A DNA stretch of 64,000 nt from NCBI GenBank assembly GCA_905178155.1, contig CAJINV010000008.1, positions 3,269,498-3,333,497 of the forward strand. The letters run 5' to 3'. The first letter of the stretch is position 1; each line of letters begins with the position of its first letter. Both the position numbers and the translations under genes were made by a program. The notes under the pieces were generated by a model. The model saw only the letters and a list, made by a program, of their open reading frames with translations. It ran no database searches and was not told the origin of the DNA. The stretch comes from Amoebophrya sp. A120. Lineage: Eukaryota > Sar > Dinophyceae > Syndiniales > Amoebophryaceae. This document shows positions 13,401-24,700 of the stretch, piece by piece.

Positions 13401-13797
13401 CCGGCAGCTCCGCCCCACCAGCCTGGAATTTCGCAGCAGCCACGGAATCGAAGAGGAAGGGCAAAAGCAGCACCCGCAGGGCTTTCCATCTCTTTCCGCC
13501 AACAAAGGGGCGGTGGTCCGACCACATGGTCGTGCTACCACTACTTCTAGTTCTGTGATGGATAAAGTAGCTTGACGTTCTTTTCTGTGTCAAGTCGCGG
13601 CAGCTCTGCGTGCTTTTCACGCCGAACCTAGCGGCACCGTTCTTGTGGTAATCCCGGAGCCGCAGTGGTGGAACTACAAGAGCGGTCGTGTTTGTTGCAA
13701 AAGTTTCTGACCTGGAGCTGCTCTCCCCGTAGGAGCTTTCCTCTTCGGGGAACAGTGCTTGATGTTCTCTTGCGAACTTCGAGTTGTAGGTTGCCAT
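4423..13797 (-). CDS. Very large low-complexity protein with possible signal anchor and Cys-pair motif, four exons
   Basis: Proposed exons (minus): 13797-9957, 9748-7260, 6911-6149, 5183-4423, 7854 nt or 2617 codons plus stop. The first intron is canonical (GCAG|GTGAAT to TGCTGCAG|TCACC). The other two are introners whose removal with one target-duplication copy keeps the frame. Ser, Gln, Glu and Gly-rich linkers separate helical segments (for example around residues 1020-1110). A hydrophobic stretch near residues 106-121 preceded by M91 could be a signal peptide or anchor, so M91 is an alternative start. Exon 3 codes FCPVCGKKF and CTCC, a possible zinc site. An in-frame TAG lies nine codons upstream of M1, but exon-like sequence at 13.8-14.2 kb may add a 5' exon. 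No family recognised. Confidence 0.72.
5260..5303. repeat. Perfect 44-bp palindrome, left arm
   Basis: Begins GGCTAACTTCTCATCC and reads identically on both strands around a central CCGG. The same palindrome recurs in the right arm. Confidence 0.9.
5934..5977. repeat. Perfect 44-bp palindrome, right arm
   Basis: Same 44-bp sequence as at 5260-5303, within the inverted right arm of the nested element. Confidence 0.9.
6917..7259 (-). mobile_element. A-type introner, intron 2 of the large gene
   Basis: Minus-strand ends TATCGTCCGGTGTAAAAACG and GGTTTTACACACGATA form an inverted repeat. The flanks CCCGC (6912-6916) and CCTAC (7260-7264) are a decayed duplication. Here a canonical reading is also possible (AG|GTATCG to GATAG|CGGG), and it too keeps the frame. 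Confidence 0.72.
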
Positions 13798-13818
13798 TTT
13801 CTGCTCCTCCTGCTTCCG

Positions 13819-14180
13819 CTACTTACTGTGCCGACGTCGCAACGGGACTCCGGGGTCGACGAGAATTCTAGCGAAACACGGCCAGGAGTAGTGCGTCGAG
13901 GACCACACCAACGGTAGATACAACACAGCAGGAGCGGCCACCGATGAAGATTGATTATAATTGTTAGGTTGTAGTAGATTTATTCGGGTAGAAGTTCTTT
14001 CGCCAAAGGCCATGAAGTGAACCGCGGTGAGCCTCGACTAGGCTTGATAGCAGGTCGCGAACCGCTGGACCACAACAACGTGTAAGTAACTCGAGCTCCT
14101 TGCTTTTACCGGAAAAATTTGTGCACTCCTCGGCCAGATTCGACACAATGATATTGAGGTGTGCGCAATGAATCGGCAAT
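13819..14180 (-). other. Exon-like minus-strand sequence upstream of the large gene
   Basis: A minus frame at about 14170-13964 codes a helical segment containing NLAEECTNFSGKSKELELL. A second frame ends near 13819 at a good donor (CACA|GTAAGTAG). These may be 5' exons of the large gene or the 3' end of another gene. No family recognised. Confidence 0.35.
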
Positions 14181-14280
14181 TAATTTTGACTTTGCCCGTT
14201 TTCTTTTCCTCCGTTGCAACCCGTTTGATTCTTTTTCTTGAAGGAAGCTGGCTGCAGCGGCCTCGATGCACACGGCGAAC

Positions 14281-15560
14281 GAGTGGCTTTTGATATACTC
14301 AAAAGCTAAAAATGCGAGTGAAATTCAACATAATCATCATGTATTAATCTACATTTACCTAAATAAGTCACGATAAGTGATATCTGTAGTGTGATGCAGA
14401 CCTTTGTGAAAATTCCGTTCTTGTTTTTCTTGGGTGATATTCTTTGATATCAATCAAGTACAACAAATAGACGGGGGCTAGTACAACTTTTATCGGTACA
14501 TCAACTCCACTGCTGATGTAAGATCAACGCTTGCGCCTGCCAGGTATTTGATATTGTAGGGTTCTTCGGTGATAGAAGCATCTCCTGCATCTTTTTCACT
14601 TTACAAACGATGCTGTTCGAAATCGTAGTAGCGTTACAAAATCCGTCGCCGCCTTGGAGAAAGGAGATCACGGTTTTTTTTCATCGCTGAAAGATACATA
14701 GTACGAACGCAGTTGTAGTGCCGTCGCCTAAAAGGCTCCGCCTGAGGTCCAATTACATCAGCTATCGCAAAAACAATACGCTGCCGAGTAGTCTGCGTGT
14801 CTGAATAGAACCTAATCTTTTCATCTTGTGTCATCACGAATAGATGCTTAAATGCAATATGCGAAAAAAACCTTATTCGTTTTCGTACGTTGTGAAGAGG
14901 GTTTCATGTGCCGAGTGAATGCCTTGTGTAAGCTTGAAGCGCTGGACTGTTGCGGGGAGTGGGAACACGAAAAGCGAAAACATGCAAGTCGTGCTTCTAC
15001 ATGTTACTTCAGAAAATGGGACGACAGCGGATCGACAAACATCAAAGCTACGCGTTCAAGGATCGGCATTGTCATCTTTTTCCTTGCGCGCGTGCGGCTG
15101 CGAAAGGGGTAATTATATATAATTGCAGCGTCGGCGGCTTCCAAAATAAGCGAGATCTTTCAAAATTGTGCGCCAACCTCGAGGGATCATATGGCAGGTC
15201 TCTTGCGCTCCAGAAGTAAGCTAGATCCTCAGCGGGAAATTCAGCTTCATCGGGAACAAAAAGCAGAACTCACCATGTTCGTTTCCTGTTTCTGGTTGTA
15301 CGGCATCACGAAGACAAATTAGGTGTACTAGTGGAAGATCTTCTTCATCTCGGAAATAAAAGAGCGAGGCTCAGCTCTTTATTGCTGCGTGAACATCAAT
15401 ACAATAATAATATTCGCAATTAGCTGAAAATCATATTAGGCGGTTCTGTGTTATTCCCCTCTTTGGAATTCTTTCCGCCCACATGCTGCTCTTGCAATGT
15501 ATTTTTTTACGTTTTCTATTTCTATTTCTTCAGGCAACACATTCATGAGAAGATTACGAG
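14281..15560. other. Mostly intergenic, one possible exon
   Basis: Within this stretch only the minus frame 14837-14634 (67 codons, containing KIRFYSDTQTTRQRIVFAIA and ending in an Arg-rich tail) looks protein-like. It could be a terminal exon. The rest has no gene I can support. Confidence 0.3.
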
Positions 15561-15567
15561 TCATTTT

Positions 15568-17382
15568 TCAAGCACTGGCACTACCACCAACGGGACGGCA
15601 CATTTCCCAAGGAACGAAATCATCCAGAGCTTGCAAAATCCTATTCTGCAACCTGCCGACCACCTCTAGCACAATATTCTGGCCCCCGAGAAAGATGTCG
15701 TGGAAGGAAAGCAGCCGAACCCCCGCCAGCCTGGGTTGAACATGTGCTACAGTCTGCAGCAGCTTTCTGAAATTCGACGTCTCTTTCAGGTGTTTCACGT
15801 TCATCCAGAGCTTTTGTTTTTGAATGTCGAAATTATAAAGTCGTGAGGTACAACAACTATTCTTTTTACTGGAGCTAAAGGTTGCCGCACCTGCAGTCTT
15901 TCTTGGTACCATTATCGTGCTGTCATGTGAAAATTTCTTGTTCTGCCGCAGGAACCCCATCTTGAGGCACAGCCGCTTCGCGGGTGGGCTCAGGACGGTG
16001 CAGGTAAACAGTTCGACCTGTTCCTTCACCGCCTCCCGGTCCATGCAGCGCACCAGCCCGTGACCGACCTCTCTACCCCGGAGCTTGGGTAGAACCACGC
16101 AGTCCCACAGGGACCACGAGGCTCTCGGGGTGTTCCAACGAACTCCTTCTCTTACACCTTCACCTTCCCGAGAAGCAGAACGGACGCAAGCGCGGCCATC
16201 TTCTGTCGCCGTTGTTCCCCTCCTTCCTTTGTCCACCCCGAGACGCGATTTATTTTGTGAAGAACTCTTTATCGCCCGCAAAACGCCGACCAGCTCGGTG
16301 GGTGGATTTCCTTTCTCCTTGTTCGGGTGCTCGTTTGAAGATTCAGCTCTATTTTGTCCCCCAAGAACATGCACAGCATTGGCTTTTCGCAGCGGCTCAA
16401 CGACCGAATCCCGTTGCGTGTCTTCATGGTGCCTTTCCGAATGAACATCCTGGACCCGATTTCCCAATGCTGCAGAAGTAGCTGTACTAGATGATGAACC
16501 AGCACAAGGGTCTTCTTCCCCGAGAAAAATCCGTTCGCACAGCACTACCACGCCGTCTCGCACGCTCGTTTGCAACTTCGGCCGCACGGCTACGTGGTAG
16601 ATGCAGTAGACGCACGCGTAGTGAAAACAATGCAAGCCGAGTAGGAACAGGAAAAAGTCGCACGCAACCGGCACAAAACAGGAAGTCAGGATAAGTTTTG
16701 TGTTTTGGGGGAAGAAGAACACTAAAGCCGCCGCGCCACGGTCCTGTTGTAGAGGAGCCTGTTCATCAGGAGAGACTATTTTGTCGTTTTCTACGACCAC
16801 CAGCAACGACTGGAATTCTGCATTTTGTAAAAATTCTGTCCAAATTTTCTTCGCGACCGCGATCGCGTAAAAGAGAGGCAGAATGTAGGAGCGCAGGACC
16901 ATTTTGGTCGTCACGGACACCATGAACCACAGGTGATGATGCGGGTCCCAGAGTTTTTCGAAAATAAGCGGAATATCCTCTTCCCGAGCGCGCCGGTAAA
17001 CGAGCGAGTTCTTCAGAACTGCGAAACTTGCGGCAGGTGGCCGCGCTGACGTACCACTAGAAGTGCTGGCGCCGTAACAGGTCGGTGTAGATCCGCCTTT
17101 TGTTGCGCTGGCAACATCAGTGTCGGCCGACGACATTTCGTTACAAATGCCAGGTGTGCTCTTTGTAGTCGAGTTACTACTAGGAGTAAAATCTTGCATC
17201 CTGCCGTTAACAACAAAAGCGAACCGACGGAAGATGCTTCTGATTCTGCTTCTGAGCGACATGATGCATTGCAGAGGTGTCCCATCAGCGACCAACCGAG
17301 CGAGATCTTTAACAAGAATACGAATACAACCGATACCGAAAGTGCGTAAACTTAAGTTGTTCAAAGTTGTCATGATTTTCAT
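15568..17382 (-). CDS. Membrane-anchored GNAT-family N-acetyltransferase
   Basis: A single 604-codon frame. Residues 128-140 (VYRRAREEDIPLI) match the first strand and helix of GNAT folds. Residues 429-444 (VVLPKLRGREVGHGLV) match the acetyl-CoA binding motif A (R-x-x-x-G-x-G), and residues 466-477 (PPAKRLCLKMGF) match motif B. Hydrophobic segments at about 161-180 and 230-268 are inserted after the first helix, the topology known from the NAT8/camello group, which acetylates substrates at the ER or Golgi membrane. A Ser/Glu/Arg-rich linker (about 290-420) lies before motif A. Substrate cannot be told. The length is much above the usual 200-250 residues because of the linkers. The ATG at 17382 is the first in frame. 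No intron is needed. Confidence 0.75.
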   Translation of the reverse strand: MKIMTTLNNLSLRTFGIGCIRILVKDLARLVADGTPLQCIMSLRSRIRSIFRRFAFVVNGRMQDFTPSSNSTTKSTPGICNEMSSADTDVASATKGGSTPTCYGASTSSGTSARPPAASFAVLKNSLVYRRAREEDIPLIFEKLWDPHHHLWFMVSVTTKMVLRSYILPLFYAIAVAKKIWTEFLQNAEFQSLLVVVENDKIVSPDEQAPLQQDRGAAALVFFFPQNTKLILTSCFVPVACDFFLFLLGLHCFHYACVYCIYHVAVRPKLQTSVRDGVVVLCERIFLGEEDPCAGSSSSTATSAALGNRVQDVHSERHHEDTQRDSVVEPLRKANAVHVLGGQNRAESSNEHPNKEKGNPPTELVGVLRAIKSSSQNKSRLGVDKGRRGTTATEDGRACVRSASREGEGVREGVRWNTPRASWSLWDCVVLPKLRGREVGHGLVRCMDREAVKEQVELFTCTVLSPPAKRLCLKMGFLRQNKKFSHDSTIMVPRKTAGAATFSSSKKNSCCTSRLYNFDIQKQKLWMNVKHLKETSNFRKLLQTVAHVQPRLAGVRLLSFHDIFLGGQNIVLEVVGRLQNRILQALDDFVPWEMCRPVGGSASA

Positions 17383-17589
17383 GCTAGTACCGATGGGACG
17401 AAAGAGTAATACTAGACCAGGATTTCAGAAGATGATCATTGAAGACACAAGTCCAGCGAGTATTGAATCATGCTGAAGATGAACCCACAGACTTCAAACA
17501 CGCACCCTTCCCGCGGTAGCGCGAAGATCATGCTCTTGTAGTTCATCGGCTGCAGGCACTTCTTATGATGGTGCCATTCGTGGCCGTCT

Positions 17590-18922
17590 CTGCCCTATGT
17601 GTCTCTCAGGAGCAGGAAATGGACCACAGAGTATCAGGGCAACCTCTTACGTTTCATCATTCCCGTCCGGGATCACTGCGAGCGGGGCAGCGGAGCCCGC
17701 TTCACTAAGGCCGTGCGCCGCCTTCGATCCGCATGGAAATGCAAAAACCCGCAATCGAGGAAATAGAAATACGAGCTTGTCGTGTGCGTAAAAAATGCAG
17801 CACTACTTAAAGAAGTACAAAGCTTCTAAATGAAGACCCTAATAAAACTACCGAGGGACACCTGCAGCTGCTTCTGGTTCAACTTCATTCATAATCATAA
17901 CAAGAAGATCTTCAGCTGCATGACCCGATGCAACGACAGCTCGGGCTCGTCCCTGGTACGCAGCACGACAAGTTGCACCAAAAATAAAATATGCGAGTTC
18001 AATTAGTATCTATCTGCAGCACTGAGCTGCAGCACGTGTTTCTCGTCCTCTACACCTACGACTTTTCAGCACGTGATACTTGATCCATCTGTTCGTTGTT
18101 TGCGGAAGGCTCCAGTATGCATGGCGCAAGTCGTATCGTCGGAATTGCAATTTATTATCACTCTCGAGGTCGAGGCTTTCCTCTCAAATTATTACGTCCA
18201 TGAATGAAAGCAAGGCAGATGCTGCATCACAGGTGGTTCTTCCTATGATCATCGATGGTCTCCAGTGCTGTCACAGCCGGAGCAAGATGAGCTCGGAGGT
18301 CATGATCTTCCCAACGAGCAGCGAAGATTCGCTGACAACTACAACAAGATAGGTACTTATAATTTTTCGCTTGCGTCATTTTCTGCTACAGATGCTCGTC
18401 ATCAAAGTGTTCGAGCAGGCAAAAGAATTTCTATTCCGCTCAGGCTCAACATCTTCTCGCGGTGCTCACAATAAGACTTTTGTGCACAGCATACTGCTCG
18501 GCTCTGCTTGGTCCCTCGGAGTTGGTACCGAACGCGCCATTTCAAAAGGAAAAAATCCCCCCTCCCCATATCGAAAACGAAACTTGTGATGCTGTATATG
18601 AGTAGACAAATCGACTTGTATTGCTAGACGGCCAAGAGCCGCAGCTGTGGCCTCGTTTGCAGGCAATTTTCCATGCTGTTCCCCACTTCCACCTGCCTCC
18701 TGCCATGCTGAAGATGCAAGGCTTTCCCACGCAGCCCAGCACTACAGTCCGCATCTTTTCTCTTCTAGCATGACTAAGCTGATTTGTGACCACAAATCTA
18801 CATCACAGATTTCCGTTTTGATGTGGGGAGGGGGAATTTTTGTTATCTTGATACGCCATACTTTTCAACCTCTTCCACATCGTCAGCCGGTGCTCCGTTT
18901 CCGTCTGGGAGAGTGGTAAATG
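17590..18922 (+). CDS. 3' exons of an unknown protein interrupted by a B-type introner
   Basis: Exon-like pieces on the plus strand: about 17620-17770 (KWTTEYQGNLLRFIIPVRDH), about 18200-18352 (contains SQPEQDELGGHDLPNEQRRF, ends at AAGATAG|GTACTT), 18412-18539 (VFEQAKEFLFRSG) and 18859-18922 (ending SVSVWESGK, stop TGA). The intron 18353-18411 is only 59 nt if the acceptor is ATCAAAG|TG, which keeps the frame. A closer acceptor at 18391 puts the next exon out of frame, unless the ATG at 18392 is a separate start. The last intron is an introner whose precise removal joins Glu-Arg-Ala-Ile-Leu in frame. Linking the 17.6-kb piece to the rest is tentative. No domain recognised. Confidence 0.5.
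18540..18853 (+). mobile_element. B-type introner, 314 bp
   Basis: Ends TTTCAAAAGGAAAAAATCC and GGAATTTTTGTTATCTTGATA, next to the inverted CCCCCTCCCCATATCG and GATGTGGGGAGGGGG blocks. Target duplication CGCCA at 18535-18539 and 18854-18858. Removal with one copy restores the frame. No GT-AG reading exists. Confidence 0.85.
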
Positions 18923-19429
18923 ATGGAAGAAATTAATAGATATTTCAGCTGCGACCTGCCAATCGCTTCCGACGTGGCAAAAACAAAATGGCGTATAATT
19001 AGTAGTTCCAGAATTACAATCAGGTCTATTTCCATTTAATACGCGTGAAGTAGCTACAGATTACAACAGGTAGTGTGTTCTGTATCTACTTACAAGTACC
19101 GCGGCCAAGCTTGCGTTCGTTTGCGCTGTTCCACGCGCGCCCGCTACGTCTCCGTCTCCCTTCCGTTATCCCAGCACAAAATGTTCTAGCACGACACCGT
19201 ATCTTCTCTGAGACTGAGCAGCTCCTCTACGCACAATGAATAATGGATAACGATATAACTAATTGCAATAGAGGTTCATTCTTTTATGAAGAAAGACCTA
19301 CAGACGAGTGCGCAGACGTTGAATCATGATTTTGTAATTGAAAACTTTTACTTTCCCGTCGGTCTGTTCGTCGAGCAAGTAGAAATGATGAAATCGTAGC
19401 TGCTACGATTCGTGCATTGATAAAATTTT

Positions 19430-19720
19430 TGCAGCATCTTAGCCCACTGCCATTGTTCCCCACGACCAGGTGATTCTCTGGGTCGCTGGTCTCTGGCGTG
19501 GCTTCGCCCGCCCGCTTTACCACCATGCGCAGCAACCGGGCGCGCTGGAACTCGCGCCACATGTACGTGTTTTTCGCCTTTTTCACGCCGTACGCCCGGC
19601 GGCTCTCGTTCGGCAGCGGCGTGCCCTCGCCCGCGTGCCGCTTCTGCTCGATTTTGGACACCTCCTGTCGCCGCCTCGATGTTGAACCTGTTGTCATTGA
19701 CGATACTATGATCTTCCCAT
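19430..19720 (-). CDS. Exon of an unknown basic protein
   Basis: The minus frame codes a charged, helical segment containing KKAKNTYMWREFQRARLLRM followed by NHLVVGNNGSG. The surrounding frame (19763-19284) is open but becomes less protein-like below 19430. The exon may belong to a gene of its own or share a transcript with the small membrane protein upstream. No family recognised. Confidence 0.35.
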
Positions 19721-19921
19721 GATGTGCTACAGGTATTCGTATACATAATACATTTTTGTGCACGCCCCTTCAGATTTGTTTTACATGTCCGTGCAGCTGC
19801 ACATAGAACGGCGCGAACCAACAAAATCCGCCCTGAGCCGCTCGAACCTTACAGGTCCAACTCTCTAAAGCGGTTTCTGGGTGACAAAAGACACCGTTGG
19901 GGGGAGATGGCAACATATTAA

Positions 19922-20437
19922 TCAATTGTATTCTATCTTCCTTTCGGGAATAAGCACTTTCTTTATACTTCTTTTCCCCACTCCGAGAGCCGACGACAGC
20001 GTTCCACTCAGGATGCCGCCTGCGCTCGGTCTTCTGGCGGGCCCCGACGCGGCACTAAGACCAGCAGAAGAACTTGGATCCGCGGTCGCCGCAGGCGTAC
20101 TACCGCCGGTCGCACTTGGATCTCCCACACCTGCATCTGGGCTCTCACCTCCCTGCAGAGAGTAGATCTCTACTTCTTCCTCCAGCACCGTGGGATCCAG
20201 GTCCATCCAGCTGTCAAGTTTGTAGATCAGCCGGGAGAGCAACAGGGCAATCACGGTACACAAAACGATCCCCACGATGGCAGAAGTCTCCATGCTATCC
20301 TCATCCAGAGCGAGCTCGCGGCGGGCCGCGCTTCTCGGGAGGAGCAACCGTGCCGTGGCCTCAACCCCGAACTTGCGATCGACCTCCTGCCACATCGTAG
20401 AGACGAAGAGTTCGTCCTGCTGTGATGCGCCCCGCAT
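19922..20437 (-). CDS. Small single-pass membrane protein
   Basis: A 171-codon frame starting MRGASQQDELFVSTMW. One clear membrane segment (SAIVGIVLCTVIALLLSRLI, about residues 52-71) separates a charged N-terminal half from an acidic then Ser/Ala/Gly-rich C-terminal half ending in a basic patch (KRSIKKVLIPERK). No signal peptide is visible, so a signal-anchor topology is likely. Family unknown. It sits between an exon-like piece at 19.4-19.7 kb and the pterin synthase gene, all on the minus strand. Confidence 0.55.
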   Translation of the reverse strand: MRGASQQDELFVSTMWQEVDRKFGVEATARLLLPRSAARRELALDEDSMETSAIVGIVLCTVIALLLSRLIYKLDSWMDLDPTVLEEEVEIYSLQGGESPDAGVGDPSATGGSTPAATADPSSSAGLSAASGPARRPSAGGILSGTLSSALGVGKRSIKKVLIPERKIEYN

Positions 20438-21324
20438 GCGAGAAAAGAAGTGTGTTTAGTCTAACTTTGTGGTGTCGCACAGCACGCGCAATGGCTATGT
20501 ACGTCTACTATCCTGCTGGTCCTTTATTACGCACGCACGATGCCGACGTCAACGTCTGTAGTTACGCTTGATTTAGATTCATTGACCTGCGGGTGTATAG
20601 CCAATGCAAACATATTCGATTGTGCCCCCCGCACACGTAAGTATGTCGCTCCGCAGCTCGAGCTGAACAAATTCTTTGATTCCAAAAGGATTTTTCATTC
20701 CCCTCAATGTTTGTTGTCACTCTCCAAAGAAACAACGCGAAACAGATGATACCACAAACGAGACGGCCTGGCTGCAATGGCGGCCTTCTACCAAAAGCAA
20801 AACGGTAGCACTGCTGCAGAGAAACCAACGGAGATAGGCTGCGTACATATTCACGACTTAATTTCACGTGAAGTAGAGCGAAAGAAGAACACCATTCTCC
20901 AACACCATCGTGAGCATTTGCAACAGTGTCGTGGTCCCTGAGTATGCGGCCATCATCTTTTTTCAACATAGACATTGTACTCTGCAACAGCAGTTGCAGT
21001 AGCGCCTCTGAAATAATTCCCATTTGGTGCATTTGATGCTGAGCAGCAGCAGAGGTAGAATTTCTTGTTTTCACCACAGGCTACAGAATTTCCCTGCGAA
21101 AGCTGGCTTTTTGGATCGGTCGCTCCGCCACAGACACCTCCATCATTTCGACCCCGCGGGCTGCGTATGCAAAGTGCAACCATATTCTTTCGCTTTTCGT
21201 CAACCTGGGCCTGGCTGGGAGTACAACAGGAAAAAAGCGAACTAACTTTGTCCTTCTGGTACTGCCGTGCATTTCATTTCGAAAAAATCCTCGAAGTGCC
21301 AACTGTATGCTGAACTTCAATCCA

Positions 21325-21520
21325 GTCGTCCCAGATAACCATGCCGCAGTTGACGTAGAGTAATATCATTGCAGTTGATACTTCGCGCAGCGACGTGATG
21401 CCCAGTTGCTGCAACAGTCCGCAAAGAATGAGGTCCCAAATATTCGTATAAACTGCAAAAAACCACGGGATGAGCGTGTCTGCAACTTCTGCTTCCAAAT
21501 GCGTGGATGAAGAACAATCG
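21325..21520 (-). CDS. Hydrophobic exon, perhaps the 3' end of the pterin synthase gene
   Basis: The minus frame contains EVADTLIPWFFAVYTNIWD, then LLQQLGITSLREVSTAM and WDDWIEV. The segment LGITSLREVS faintly resembles the C-terminal strand of PTPS proteins, so this may be the last exon of the gene at 21793-24867. It could also be a separate membrane protein exon. Confidence 0.35.
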
Positions 21521-21792
21521 CGCAATCTTGACAGCGATACTTGTCATTATCTCGGCTTCTCGCATGACAGATCGACAGCACGGGCTAAATGGGTTCGCAT
21601 ACAGGATGAAAACCTCGGCATCAAGTCTGGTGTTGTACTAGGACTTGCATGGAAAATCATCTATTTCCTTGAATGCGAACGTCAAACTACTATACTTGAC
21701 ACGTATTGGTAATCGTAAAAATTGAAAAATGTTTTGCCCCGGTATATACTCACTTCTACTACTTGCATTTAATATGCAGACATGCTCATTAT

Positions 21793-24700
21793 GTGAGGGA
21801 TCCATTTCATGGCGTAATACTCGGCAAGTTCTTCGGCTGTGCTGTGCTTGATTGGCAGCAGTCGGCAGTCCTTCTGCGTATCGCACGAAAGAAAAAAATG
21901 CTTCACTGAGGCGATCGGACTATCAGGGACTCGCATGACAAGTGATAGCGAAGGAAAGCGCCGCGAGCTGAATCTGCAATGCAAATGAATGTCCAACTCG
22001 CGCGACAAGTTCCTTGTCGTTACATAGATTCGTGAGAGACTGCGCGCTCCATGACAAAGAAATTTCATTGTTAGTACGTGCTAGTTCGAGGCTAAACGAG
22101 CAAGAATGCGCGCGCTTCTAGCATTTATTCTAGCTGCAAGAAAGCACATCTTCTTCTTCTATGCTGCATCGGAATGAGAAAGAGCCACTACCACCGCGAC
22201 ACAAGTTTTTTAGGTAGCTATAAATACAGTAAAACAATCTTTTCGTGCGATAGCGCGGAAAAGAGAAGTACTGCCCGGACTCCGTCAGTTATCCATGAAA
22301 AAAACTATGCTGAAAAATGCAGGACAGGCGAAAAGTGTAGTCGTGCTCCATGATCATCTTCTTCAAGTAATTTATAGAAGATACGACCTCCACAACCTCA
22401 GCTGCTTGTTTCTCTTTTTCACATCAGGTACGACTACACGCTCCTGAAGAAGAGGATTTAGAGACCAAGATGTTTTATTTTTCTGTCCCCACGAGCATGG
22501 AACAAAACATACCATATCGTTCTGTGCAGCCATGCCTCATTCAGAACAGCACAATTCTTTTTCTTCGATAAAAGAACCTCGACATTTTTTGCGACGTGAC
22601 GCCTCCTAGCCGCGTCGAACTCGTCTTCCAGGACTACGCGACTTGGATTTGTCTTGCTGCCCTGCTATGCAAAAAAACACCTCGGGATGAGTATGACTGT
22701 ACGTTGCAGACGACGCAAGACAGCTACACTTGCCATGCTGCACAACACGCGTACTTAATGGGTGACTCCATGCAAGTTCTTTTCACGACGTAGCCACACA
22801 TGGCAAGTTTTCCCAGTTGTCGTAATTCTGTTCCTGTTGTAACCGTAAGTGCAAGTAGTTGTTCGCCGAAAATAAAGTCATACACAAAACAGAGTTTTTT
22901 TTCTTGGATACCGGCGGCTGCTGCGAATCTACTCCAAAAAAAATTGCAGGTGCGCCGATGCTATCATTTCTGTTCTCGTGTTCAGCATCCACGGTGGTTT
23001 TGCTTTTTCCTCCCTCTTCTCTCGCATCCACGACGACAGTTTTGCCGTCAGTGTTCCCGCCAGGACGCAGTGCCAAATTACCGGCGTCTCTTTTGCTTGT
23101 CCTCGCCGCGTGTGTACTACCTCCGGCGGCGGCTTGAATGACAACAACATCAGCCCCGCGGTCCTCGCACGCTCGAATCAAGTCCGGCTTCTCGAGGACC
23201 GATGTAGAAGTTGCACTTTCCGCCCTGTTGGTACCTGATCCATGATGTGATTTGGGTAGCATTTTGCTGTATCGTGGCGCGAACACAAACTTCTTCCCAA
23301 ATCCCCAGAACGCTGGCGCCCCTCGACGGCTGCCAGCTTTACTTTGTATGTTCTCAAAGGTCACACCCTTCATACTGGTGCTGAACTCCGGCTCTGTATC
23401 AGTAAAGGCGTATCTGCGCTGCTTCGCAGCGTCTTGTGTACTACTAGATACAGCAGCGAGGCGTGCAGCAGGGACCGCACCGCGACGTCCGCGCCACAGA
23501 GGTGGCTGCGGACGTCGCACTTGTCCGCCCACAGACGTGGGTCGAACCGTGCTCCAGCACTGCGACGAGAGGTCGCAGCGCCGGGTGCAACAGAGGCTGC
23601 AACAAGTCCCGAACCCTCCCCAACAGAGGTCGCTAGCGGGCAGTGGCGGGCCACTGCGTCGCCGGAGAGAGGGGCCACGAGCCCGCTAAATCATATATAT
23701 TCGCGTCATAGACGTCAGGATGTGCCTTGCTAGTGTGTGAACATAAAATAAGATGAGTAACAAGCCGCGCGTGCTTCTCTAGCATGCGCGCGCCATCTTC
23801 GCCGCCCTCTCCAGATTGATTGCGCACCGACATCGGCGTGGGCATTGGCTGCGCGTCTCCTGTGCTCCCCCGGTGTCGTCCATTTTTGTAGGCAAGGGCT
23901 GGCCACGGGAGAACAAAAATGGGGCCACAGAGGTGGTTGACCCATTCCGGCCCTCACGAGGTTCGCGCTAAGTAATGCTGCGCGACCTAGTCATATCTGT
24001 GATGCTTAGAATGTGATGTCTCGAGTTTGTTGTCTAGATTGGGAATGAATTAGGTACCTTGTGGGGGGCACGTTCGAATCAAGTCCGGCTTGTCGAGGAC
24101 CGATGTAGAAGTTGCACTATCTTTCTTGCGGTGGGCGACAGCCACAGCTCCTGAAGCCGCCTCCTCCCGGTCAGTTTGATCTTGTCCCTCCCGGTTCGCT
24201 TCTTCACTCGTCTCATTTGCAGCTGCGCAGCAGGGACATGCTGGTCCTGGTGGTGACGGCGTAGCCTCCGCAGGTGTGGAACTGGAAGCAAACCCTCCTC
24301 GTCCTGCAAATAAGTGCAATCCAGCGGCCCGCTTCACCTCCGCGTCCGGGGGTGCCTGGTCGTGGTCTACTCCGTCCTCCGGAACCCGGATTTTCAAAAC
24401 GTCGCTCCTGTACGGCAAAAGCACGTACTCATTGAGGGCTTTGCAGACCTGCTTCGTGACCGTTTTCACGTCGCCGAAGTCCAGCACGTACCCGTCGTGG
24501 TTTACTCGGTTCCCCTCCAGCAGCGTATCCACGGGAAAAAACTCTTGTCTATCATTGTGACATAAAAGTTGTGCCTGTAATGTCGTGTTGAATATCTTGT
24601 TTCGGCAAGACGACAACGCTCTTTGAAGATGTCCTCATGCGGGCAATGCAGTTTCTTGAAATTCAAATTCCTCCCGTAGTGCGATAACAACGAACACCGG

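Noticed and set aside
24071-24085. GTTCGAATC resembling a tRNA T-loop
   Set aside because: No acceptor or anticodon stems around it; the segment is part of a 51-bp coding duplication.
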